Positions 18,601-24,999 of a DNA stretch of 64,000 nt are shown piece after piece (position 1 is the stretch's first letter; every line of letters starts with the position of its first letter). The notes beneath the pieces were generated by a model. That model was not told the DNA's origin. It made no database searches and saw only the letters and a list, made by a program, of their open reading frames with translations. This stretch comes from Streptomyces canus (GTDB taxonomy: Bacteria > Actinomycetota > Actinomycetes > Streptomycetales > Streptomycetaceae): NCBI RefSeq assembly GCF_041435015.1, contig NZ_CP107989.1, positions 1,178,001-1,242,000 on the forward strand, written 5' to 3'. The translations under genes and the position numbers were made by a program.

Positions 18601-18865
18601 CTCGGCCTTCTCGACGGCCGACGGGGCCGCCGTGCAGCAGTGGACCTGCACCGGCGACACCAACCAGCGGTACAAGCTGCGGGCGGTGACCGCACTCGGC
18701 AACAGCCACGACTACCAACTCGTCGCCGTGCACAGCGGTAAGTGCGTCGACGTCAGCACCATCTCCACTGCACCCGGCGCCCTCATCCACCAGTGGACCT
18801 GCGACGCGCCAAGCGCCCTGACCACCAAGAAGAACCAGATCTGGAGGCTCACCGGCAAGGACTGA
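15668..18865 (+). CDS. Large secreted GH39-like glycosidase with three CBM-like modules and ricin lectin
   Basis: The protein has 1065 residues with a signal peptide to about residue 41 (ASAAT). Residues 45-330 are a clan GH-A barrel with YNEPDG (acid/base Glu165) and NLNEY (nucleophile Glu271). Three beta-sandwich modules of CBM6/35 type follow, opening with TYEAEKATLSG (about 461), LYEAEQAALSD (about 615) and TYQAENGTLTG (about 744). A ricin trefoil covers 915-1065. The second module looks shorter than the others. The domain order catalytic-CBM-CBM-CBM-ricin suggests a complex, branched polysaccharide such as a plant or microbial arabinan/galactan-type polymer, which is inference. It is the last gene before a strong hairpin. 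Confidence 0.82.
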   Translation: MRRLEQRRSTSRRLLHAISKTLLPLTVIAGVTTLTATPASAATPTLTVDLGTTTGAFHGGASGALYGLYGPDVPTNNLIEGMGLQTTNTKAQDGQQHPGSDALEVAKPFVDSGGKDVMIYMTDVYRTFSYERSSYSAYQAAMRTEIEQVMASPYKDRVVLVPYNEPDGMWFRGMRTQSSPLAAFEAEWLQTYNFIKGIWPQARIAGPNLSSYTEFALKGFLTYCKANNCLPDVVTWHTLGSPADVRTTVDNYRAAETSVGIPSHLPINLNEYAFRYHLTDPGQMVQWIGAIEDEKIDGNLPYWNINGNLGDSAAAQNTPNAQWWLYNWYSSMSGGNTVKVTGAASNAAYTLQGLASLDTAKKQARVILAGGGTNGDSNTVIKNIDPAVFGSTVHVSVFQDRYSGYIGAAATPTRLTDADVAVGSDGSITVPITLDAMSAYQVIVSPGGTGSTTASDSTWRGTYEAEKATLSGSGYNINTEGTTSNLDKFATSGTKDVGGLRTGSTTVISFPVSVPTTGDYNLSVFGNSYAKDADVKGPTNVYARVDGGASTRIDIPVGFQWVVWGHDDATVHLTAGSHTITLATTGDNGGATVGDAIIDKIDLQYKDASVQGTTLYEAEQAALSDSATATYTSQGQSGAGAVNLTSGKSATFWVYSARDGYADLTSRFRNTGQADLTVNGQTVNDQTLSGATTGAWSTSTNRVYLNGGINKVKVTGSGGTLALDDLAVTPFSATDAVTTGNVVTYQAENGTLTGTAAADTTYSQANGGVVTGIGNGTANSLTLNVNAPSAGTYAMTMRYANGEELPSNHYNPDLYAEHADVSVNGGSPSRVNFASTLHWNQFEDYTVPVTLTKGANTVKFTASQLYNWDGTTIGVVSSGGGSDIGQPLRSSSAPHLDQVSFAPTTLHIGAPAGFSSTAVAQHSGLCLEDPGQSTANGTQYQQNTCGTGQEQRFDFHPVTGTTDTYTLVNHSSGKCLDVSAFSTADGAAVQQWTCTGDTNQRYKLRAVTALGNSHDYQLVAVHSGKCVDVSTISTAPGALIHQWTCDAPSALTTKKNQIWRLTGKD

Positions 18866-18895
18866 CCCGACCCATCACCACAACATCACATGACG

Positions 18896-18933
18896 GGCGT
18901 CGGCCCGCCGGCACAGTCCGGCGGGCCGACGCC
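18896..18933 (+). terminator. Strong hairpin closing the glycan-utilisation operon
   Basis: GGCGTCGGCCCGCCGG and its exact complement CCGGCGGGCCGACGCC form a 16-bp perfect stem with a 6-base loop (CACAGT), 30 bases after the last stop codon. There is no T-run, as usual for effective terminators in high-GC actinomycetes. Confidence 0.8.
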
Positions 18934-19119
18934 GTTGACGTCGGTGCCGCGGTCGGCGGGCGTCGTGCCGTCCTGCCACGCGAGGTCTCTACGGTCTTCG
19001 AGTCTGCCAAGATTTGCGTTTCTTCGACCTGTCCCCAGGCGATGGCTTCAAGCGGGTAGTGACCGCGCTCACCGGCGCCGTGATCGCGCGAGCCGCAGAG
19101 TAGAGGAATGCGGCGAGCC
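18934..19119. other. Short unassigned stretch after the operon terminator
   Basis: I see no start codon with a ribosome-binding site, no conserved frame and no notable repeat here. It separates the operon hairpin from the first of several gene fragments. Confidence 0.4.
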
Positions 19120-19260
19120 GCCCAAGGAGGTGCTTCCGCTCCGGTCGGTGAGCCGGATCTTGCCGGGCGACGGTTCCCGCTTCGACTACGAGAGCCTCGA
19201 TGCCGGCCGGGGGCTGCTGTGCATCGCCCACCTCGGCGCGGGCCCGTTCAGCGCCCCTGG
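19120..19260 (+). pseudogene. Fragment of a YncE-like beta-propeller protein
   Basis: One frame reads SVSRILPGDGSRFDYESLDAGRGLLCIAHLGAG, which resembles the first blade of YncE-type beta-propeller proteins (a P.GG..RFDY.S.D...L..AHLGA pattern). No start codon with a ribosome-binding site precedes it and the blade pattern does not continue, so only a scrap of the gene is left. Recognition rests on a single motif. Confidence 0.35.
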
Positions 19261-19631
19261 CCTCGCCGGCTACCGGGTCGTCGGCACGTCCATGCGCTTG
19301 CGGTTCGAACTGCCGCCTGGGCGACCGGAGCCATCCCCATAAGCGAATGCGCGGACGAACAATCGGCCCCTCGTGTGGCAAAGGCAGAGCGGGCGGATCA
19401 GCGCCTGGCACCCGAGGCCCGGTCACTGACTGCGTCGAGACGAGCGGCAGTGCTGAGTGATCACCGCGCTTTGGTGTTGGGCGAGGTGAGGTCGGGGGGT
19501 AGCCCTTGGCCTCGCGCTTTCATGAGCGTGCTCGTCCATGCCTTGATCAAATAAGCGAAGAGTACTCCTGACCTGCAACGATTGGACTTGTCGAAGGTCC
19601 TGATGGCTGCGAGCAAAGAAGCACTCTCCTG

Positions 19632-20260
19632 GTGAGCAAGGGTATCGAGCTTTACCCGCGTGTCCGCGTCGAGGGCGGTGGCAGGGGGCGGTCTCGCAGG
19701 CCGGGTCGGTGTTGTTGGTCGAGACGGTCCGCAAGGTGGGCCTGCACACCGCGATATCGGCGGCACTGGCACCGTGGAGCAAGCCGCGGACCGTTCACGA
19801 CCTGGCCAAGGTCCTCCTGGATGTCGCGCTCGGAGTCGCTCTGGGCGGGGATTGCCTCGCCGACGTCGCCATGCTGCGGGCCGAACCGGATGTATTCGGC
19901 CCGGTGGCATCCGAGCCCACAGTCTCCCGACTCATCGATGCCCTCGCCGCAGCAGGCCCGATGGCGCTCACTGCGATCCGGTCGGCGCGGGCCGAAGTAC
20001 GGTCGCGCGTCTGAGAACTGGCCGGGGCGAACGCTCCGGCCGCCGACGGGCAGGTGATCGTGAACATCGACGGCGTGCTCGTCCTTGCACACTCCGACAA
20101 GCAGGACGCCACCGCGACCTGGAGGAAGACCTTCGGCCACCATCCGCTCGTCGCGCTCGTCGACCACAGCCCAGCCGGGTCCGGAGAGCCGGTGGCCGCG
20201 CTGCTGCGGCCCGGCAACGTCGGCGACCAAGATCCGGACCATATTGCGGACCAGCCTCCT
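19632..20260 (+). mobile_element. Degenerate IS1380-family transposase (5' part)
   Basis: Characteristic IS1380 sequence is read in pieces: YPRVRVEGGGRG in one frame, then after a frame change near 19685 VLLVETVRKVGLHTAISAAL, VHDLAKVLLDVALGVALGGDCLADVAMLRAEPDVFG and LIDALAAAGPMALTAIRSARAEV. An in-frame TGA at 20012-20014 then sits where relatives have Trp (V-W-E-L-A-G), and the same frame continues with VIVNIDGVLVLAHSDKQDA and KTFGHHPLVALVDH. The last third, including the rest of the DDE core, is missing after LLRPGNVGD. The element is dead by at least three lesions. Confidence 0.85.
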
Positions 20261-20774
20261 TCCGACCGACTCCATGGCCGCCATTCTGGCTGTTCAACGG
20301 CTTATCCGGCCTGTACCACCAGCAGACGAAGAACCTGCTGGTGGCCATCCAGCTCAGCCCACCCCGGATCGGACGGACAGTGCGATGCGAGGCGAGTAGC
20401 GACGACACCCGGCCCTTGTCGACTGTCCACAAGGCGACAGCGCGAGACCCGGTGATCAGCACCACCGCCTGCCTCAACCACGCGTCTGGTCAGCCCTCCC
20501 CGCTCGTCATCAGACCCACGGAAGCCCTGCGCAAGCCACTGGACTTCGAAAGGAACTTCACAACCCGGCCTGACGGAGCGTCAGGAAAGTCAGCAAAGGT
20601 CAGCAAGAGCTCTGCCACAGCTGCCCACAGACAGCCACACCGTGGATCCTCCGCCCACCCCCGCCCGAGACGGCAACGCGGTCGACCGCCGTCCAGCAAG
20701 CGGTCGCCCGCCGGAGGCACAGCCAGGCCGCGCCCCACTCGACTGCGTCACCAACACGCAGGCGTTCCTGCAGG
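20261..20774. other. Unassigned region after the IS1380 remnant
   Basis: No intact gene is seen. A minus-strand frame of 82 codons (containing LTFADFPDAPSGRVVKFLSKSSG) has no recognisable domain. The stretch is flanked by an IS fragment and the pirin gene and probably contains further insertion or deletion debris. Confidence 0.4.
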
Positions 20775-21740
20775 TCAGCGCACCCTACCCCGCGGCTTCA
20801 ACGGCACGGGCGGCAACTCCGGAGCAGGCAACGGTGCGCCGTCGTATCCCTTGACCTCACCGAACCGTGTGCCTTCCATCCAGTCCTGACGCGCCTGTGC
20901 GATCTCTTCTTGGGACCGCCCGATCCAGTTCCAGAACATGACGAGCTCCTCCTCGAACGGCTCGCCGCCCAAGAGCATCAGGCCCGCGTCCGACTCGGCG
21001 CGCAGCGGGAGTTCGGTGCGGCCGCAGCCGAGGTAGAGCATCGAGCCGGGCAGCAGCGGCACCCCGTCCACGTGGGCCTCGCCGGACATGGACAGGACGG
21101 CGTACTCGAAGTCCGGTACCAGGGGCAGTCGTACGTCCGCGCCGCGGGCGAGGGCCAGGTCGGCGCCGACGATGGGGGTGTACGCCGTTCCGGGCGAGCG
21201 CGCGCCGTCGAGGTCGCCCAGGATGAGCGTGGCCGTCAGGCCGGGTGCCGTGATCTGCGGCAACTCGGCGTGGTGCTCGAAGCGCGGGTCGGTGTGGCGG
21301 TGCCCGTCCGGCAGGGCGACCCAGAGCTGGGCGCCGTGCAGGAAGCGGGCGTGGGACTTCGGGCTCTCCTCGGAGTGGCTGATCGCGCGGCCGGAGGTCA
21401 TCAGGCCCAGCTCACGGGGGCGGATGGTCTGGAGGCTGCCGGTGGAGTCGCGGTGCAGCACCTCGCCGTCGTGCAGCCAGCTCACCGTCTGCAGGCCCAT
21501 GTGCGGGTGCGGGGGCACCTGCATGCCCGGCTCGTCGGCGATGTCGTCGGGGCCGTAGTGATCGACGAAACACCAGGCGCCGACCATGCGGCGGCCCAGG
21601 TTGGGAAGAAGCCGTCGTACCTCACTGGACTCGCCGAGCTTGACGCGCCGAGGGCTGAGGAGTTCGCGCACGGGTTCCGCCACCACGAAGCCGCGGCCGC
21701 CGCACAGGGCGGGAACCGGCTCGCGATCAAGATTGCTCAT
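20775..21740 (-). CDS. Pirin-family bicupin protein
   Basis: The protein has 321 residues. The N-terminal cupin carries the pirin metal-site pattern: PPHPHMGLQTVSWL for two histidines, HRDSTGSLQTIRPRELGLMTSGRAISHSEE with further histidine and glutamate, and HGAQLWVALP. A second cupin follows (LYLGCGRTELPL). Bacterial pirins bind iron and some have quercetinase activity or modulate redox enzymes; the role here is open. I chose ATG (MSNLDREPVP) three codons inside a longer frame. It diverges from a MarR gene, and the shared gap contains a 12-bp direct repeat, so the MarR protein may control pirin. Confidence 0.92.
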   Translation of the reverse strand: MSNLDREPVPALCGGRGFVVAEPVRELLSPRRVKLGESSEVRRLLPNLGRRMVGAWCFVDHYGPDDIADEPGMQVPPHPHMGLQTVSWLHDGEVLHRDSTGSLQTIRPRELGLMTSGRAISHSEESPKSHARFLHGAQLWVALPDGHRHTDPRFEHHAELPQITAPGLTATLILGDLDGARSPGTAYTPIVGADLALARGADVRLPLVPDFEYAVLSMSGEAHVDGVPLLPGSMLYLGCGRTELPLRAESDAGLMLLGGEPFEEELVMFWNWIGRSQEEIAQARQDWMEGTRFGEVKGYDGAPLPAPELPPVPLKPRGRVR

Positions 21741-21835
21741 GACGCCCAACCTAGACCCGTGAGGCGATTTCCGTCAGGTCGTCCCTCCGGGCTCCGCGAC
21801 GGTCGTTTCGCGGGCCGCCCGTGTCCGGTCCGAAA

Positions 21836-21862
21836 ATAGTAGCCATGGACATAGTAGCCATG
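21836..21862. repeat. Direct repeat, candidate MarR operator
   Basis: ATAGTAGCCATG occurs twice with a 15-base period, 13 bases before the MarR start and about 95 bases from the divergent pirin start. The position is that of an operator overlapping the promoter region of both genes. Confidence 0.5.
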
Positions 21863-21875
21863 TACTGTATCGGGC

Positions 21876-22358
21876 ATGAGTACGGCATCCGAGGGCGCGA
21901 CGCCCGGTTTCCTGGTCTGGCGACTGTCGATGAAGTGGCGGGTCGCGGTGGACCGCGCGGTGGCGCCGCTCGGCCTGACCCACGCCCAGTACTCGCTGGT
22001 GGCATCGCTGTACGGCATGCAGCGCGCCGGTGAACGCCCGAGCCAGCGACGCCTCGCCGACCGGACCGGCCTCGAACCGCTCTACGTCTCCAAGCTGGCG
22101 CGCTCCCTGGAGAGCGCCGGGCTCCTGGAACGCACCCGGGACCCCCGCGACCCGCGCGCGGTGCAACTGGCGCTGACCGAGGAGGGCCGTGCGCGGACGC
22201 TGCGGGCCATCAAGGTCGTCCAGGGACTCCTGGAGCAACTGCTGGCACCGCTCGGAGGCCTGGACAGCGCGCGCACGCGGGAGTTCCAGCGCGAGTTGGC
22301 GACCCTGCTCGACGCACCTCTCGACCCGACGAACGAGATTCTCGAGGAGCAGTCATGA
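21876..22358 (+). CDS. MarR-family transcriptional regulator
   Basis: The protein has 160 residues. The central winged helix is clear: LTHAQYSLVASLYGM, SQRRLADRTGLEPLYVSKLARSLESAGLLERTRDPRDPRAVQLALTEEG. The recognition helix and wing (DPRDPR) are intact. Its stop overlaps the start of the next gene as ATGA, so the two DNA-binding-like proteins are made together. MarR proteins usually repress their own gene and a divergent neighbour, here pirin, and respond to phenolic or oxidant signals; the ligand is not visible. Confidence 0.92.
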   Translation: MSTASEGATPGFLVWRLSMKWRVAVDRAVAPLGLTHAQYSLVASLYGMQRAGERPSQRRLADRTGLEPLYVSKLARSLESAGLLERTRDPRDPRAVQLALTEEGRARTLRAIKVVQGLLEQLLAPLGGLDSARTREFQRELATLLDAPLDPTNEILEEQS

Positions 22359-22801
22359 CCACCACCACTCCCGTCCTCAACCCCCGCGTCATAGCCCTGG
22401 CCCACTACGCCGCCCGCGGACTTCTCGAGCACGTCCTGGCCCGCCACGGCGCGACCTTCCAGCAGTCCGTCACCCTGCGGCTGGCCGCCGTCGCCGAGGG
22501 CCCGGTCGAGCGTGACCGCATCGCCGAGGACCTCGTCGGCGCACTGAAGATCGAGGCGACCGAGGCGCACTCCGTGGTCGACGAGCTGATCTCCGCGGGA
22601 CTGCTGGCTGCCCGTGAGCCGTCCCAGGTGCGGATCACGGACACCGGACGGCAGTTGTTCGAGACGACGTCCGCCGAGACCGCCCCCATCACCGCCCGGG
22701 TCTACGCCGGCATCCCCGAGGAGGACCTCGCGGTCGCCGGCCGTGTACTGAGCCTCATCACCGAGCGGGCCGACGAGGAACTCGCCGTCCTGAACAAGTA
22801 G
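22355..22801 (+). CDS. MarR-like winged-helix protein
   Basis: The protein has 148 residues, translationally coupled to the upstream MarR gene. The region VTLRLAAVAEGPVERDRIAEDLVGALKIEATEAHSVVDELISAGLLAAREPSQVRITDTGRQLFE fits a winged helix, although the wing is short and lacks the D-R-D-R motif of the upstream protein. It may act as a partner of that protein or as a DNA-mimic or co-sensor; this is inference. It converges on the PepSY gene. Confidence 0.75.
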   Translation: MTTTTPVLNPRVIALAHYAARGLLEHVLARHGATFQQSVTLRLAAVAEGPVERDRIAEDLVGALKIEATEAHSVVDELISAGLLAAREPSQVRITDTGRQLFETTSAETAPITARVYAGIPEEDLAVAGRVLSLITERADEELAVLNK

Positions 22802-22820
22802 CGGGACACCCACGTACGTC

Positions 22821-24218
22821 TCAGGGCGCCGCCACGCCCTTCTTGCCCCGCCGATGGGCGACCTCGCCGAGGATCACGTCGGCGACGATGAATCCGGCCA
22901 GCGGTATGCCGAGCAGCGGCACGAAGTAGCCGAGGACGGCGACAACCACTACGCCGGGCACCAGGATCTGCGGCGGGACCTGCTGCCAGGCGCCGCGCGG
23001 GATCGGCCGGCCGAAGGCGGAGCCGCGGCCGCGCTGCCACCACATGCGGTAGCCCCACACGATCAGCAGGACCAGCGACAGCGCCAGGAGCATCAGGGCG
23101 ATCTGGTTGACCAGCCCGAACAGGACGCCGGTGTGCAGATCGATGCCCCAGCGGGTCAGCTTGGCGAGCAGCGGGTAGTCGGCGAACCGCAGCACGTCGG
23201 TGACCTCGCCGGTGGTCGGGTCGACGGCGACCGCGTCCTGCTTCTCGGGCCAGCTGCGCTGCACCTGCCGTACGACATAGGTCGACGACTCGTCGGCGGG
23301 CGGGACGATCTCGACGGGGTCGCCGAGCCCTTCGGTACGGGCGGCGGCCAGCACCTTGTCGAGGCCGACACCGTGTTCGGCGCCCCCGGCCGAGGCGGAC
23401 GCGCCGTGGCCCGAGTGGTCGCCGCCCGCGGCCGCGGAGACCGATGGCGTGGACTGGCCCAGCGAGGTGCGGAGTTCGTCGATGTTGGCGCCGGCGTAGG
23501 TCGACCAGGTCAGTCCGGTCGCCGACAGGAAGATGAAGCCGGCCGCGGCCCATACGCCGACGCTGCCGTGCAGTCCGAGGGTGCGGCGCCGCCCGCTGGT
23601 GCCGCGGACCTTGCGCAGGGCGCGGCGGCGGGAGAACCACAGCACGATGCCGCCGCCCGCGATCACCCACAGCCAACTGGCGGCGAACTCGCTGTAGAGG
23701 CGGCCGTTCTCGCCGAGGTGGAGGTCGCGGTGGAACTCGTCGATCCAGGTGCGCAGCGGCAGCGCGCCGGTGGAGCCGTACTGCTCGAGCGCGCCGCGGA
23801 CCTTGCCGGTGTACGGGTCGACGAACACGGCGAGGGTGTGGTTCGGGTCCACTCCCTTCACCCCGGACAACAGCACCCTGGTCGTCGCGTCGTCCTCAGG
23901 GGAAGGACGTACGGCCGAGACGGTGCCCTCGGGGTGGGCCTTGCGCGCGGCGGCCACCTGCTCGGAGATGGGCACCTTGCTGTCGCCGACGGCGGCGACG
24001 GTCATCTGGTCCCGGTAGACGATCTTCTCGGCCTGGAAGGCACCGGCGTACAGGAAGCCGGTGACGGCGGCGATGAGGAGGAAGGGGGCGACGAACACGC
24101 CGGCGTAGAAGTGCAGGCGCAGCACGAGCGGGCGCAGCGGGGCCCATCTGCTGGGGGCCGGCGGCGCGGCGGCCGGTTGCGGGGCCTCGTCGGTGGTCGT
24201 CGAGGGGGCGAGGGACAT
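22821..24218 (-). CDS. PepSY-associated membrane protein (PiuB-like, putative iron/metal reductase)
   Basis: The protein has 465 residues. The pattern is TM1 (LVLRLHFYAGVFVAPFLLIAAVTGFLY), an external PepSY-like domain, TM2 (FAASWLWVIAGGGIVLWF), TM3 (LHGSVGVWAAAGFIFLSATGLTW), a second external domain with a His-rich stretch (GGDHSGHGAS), TM4 (GIDLHTGVLFGLVNQIALMLLALSLVLL) and a C-terminal hydrophobic pair. Conserved membrane histidines (RLHFYAG, LHGSVG, DLHTG) are those thought to hold haem or metal in this family. A role in iron or copper handling is likely but not proven. It diverges from peptide deformylase. Confidence 0.88.
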   Translation of the reverse strand: MSLAPSTTTDEAPQPAAAPPAPSRWAPLRPLVLRLHFYAGVFVAPFLLIAAVTGFLYAGAFQAEKIVYRDQMTVAAVGDSKVPISEQVAAARKAHPEGTVSAVRPSPEDDATTRVLLSGVKGVDPNHTLAVFVDPYTGKVRGALEQYGSTGALPLRTWIDEFHRDLHLGENGRLYSEFAASWLWVIAGGGIVLWFSRRRALRKVRGTSGRRRTLGLHGSVGVWAAAGFIFLSATGLTWSTYAGANIDELRTSLGQSTPSVSAAAGGDHSGHGASASAGGAEHGVGLDKVLAAARTEGLGDPVEIVPPADESSTYVVRQVQRSWPEKQDAVAVDPTTGEVTDVLRFADYPLLAKLTRWGIDLHTGVLFGLVNQIALMLLALSLVLLIVWGYRMWWQRGRGSAFGRPIPRGAWQQVPPQILVPGVVVVAVLGYFVPLLGIPLAGFIVADVILGEVAHRRGKKGVAAP

Positions 24219-24354
24219 CGGCGGCTTCTCCGAGGGCTGGGGACGGTAGCGGTCCAGTAGTCGGAGGAAGGAGGCATCGAGTTCCCGGCACTCGAAGTGA
24301 CCTGCATCACATGGGCAGCGCGCAGCTCGCCTGGTCCCGTGGCATCCTGGCGCG

Positions 24355-24999
24355 ATGGCAACTCCGAGTCATCGCGCGCCCCTTGCCGAGCTGGTCGAGG
24401 AACTCCTGGCCACCGACGGTCCGCTGCCGATCGTGGCGGCCGGCGAACCGGTCCTGCGGCGCGCCACCGAGCCGTACGACGGCCAGTTGGACACCGCGGT
24501 CCTGTCCCGTTTCGTCGAGGCCCTGCGCGTCACCATGCACGCGGCGCCCGGCGTGGGCCTGGCCGCCCCGCAGGTGGGGGTGCCCCTGCGCATCGCGGTC
24601 GTCGAGGATCCGGCGCCCGTACCGGAAGAGGTGCGAAAGGCGCGTGGGCGGGTGCCGCAGCCGTTCCGTGTACTGGTCAATCCGTCGTACGTGCCCTTCG
24701 GCACGGAACGGGCCGCGTTCTTCGAGGGCTGTCTGAGCGTGCCGGGCTGGCAGGCCGTGGTGGCACGGCCCGCTCAGGTGCGACTGACATGCGAGGACGA
24801 GAACGGCCGCCCGGTCGACGAGGTGTTCAGCGGCTGGCCCGCACGGATCGTCCAGCACGAGACGGACCATCTCGACGGCATGCTGTACCTCGACCGCGCC
24901 GAGCTGCGCTCGCTGTCCTCGAACCAGGCGATGGCCGAGCGGTGGACGCAGCCGACACCGGAGCAGGCGGCCGCGTCCCTCGGCTTCGAGCTGCCCTAG
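24355..24999 (+). CDS. def: Peptide deformylase
   Basis: The protein has 214 residues and carries all three deformylase motifs in order: GVGLAAPQVG near residue 65, EGCLSVPG near 123 and QHETDHLDG near 166, giving the Cys and two His metal ligands and the catalytic Glu. It removes the N-formyl group from nascent proteins. The N-terminus has about 20 extra residues compared with minimal enzymes, usual in actinomycetes, which have several deformylase paralogues. No clear Shine-Dalgarno site precedes the ATG. Its TAG stop shares the palindrome CTAG with the stop of the converging oxidoreductase gene. Confidence 0.95.
   Translation: MATPSHRAPLAELVEELLATDGPLPIVAAGEPVLRRATEPYDGQLDTAVLSRFVEALRVTMHAAPGVGLAAPQVGVPLRIAVVEDPAPVPEEVRKARGRVPQPFRVLVNPSYVPFGTERAAFFEGCLSVPGWQAVVARPAQVRLTCEDENGRPVDEVFSGWPARIVQHETDHLDGMLYLDRAELRSLSSNQAMAERWTQPTPEQAAASLGFELP

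Noticed and set aside
15698..18790. 1030-codon open frame antisense to the large GH39-like gene
   Set aside because: Same artefact: repetitive Val/Gly/Asp composition and no domain. The sense gene explains the stretch completely.
19461..19660. Minus-strand frame containing KLDTLAHQESASLLAAIRTFDKS as a gene
   Set aside because: It looks somewhat protein-like but has no ribosome-binding site, its upstream part overlaps the IS1380 fragment, and I recognise no family.
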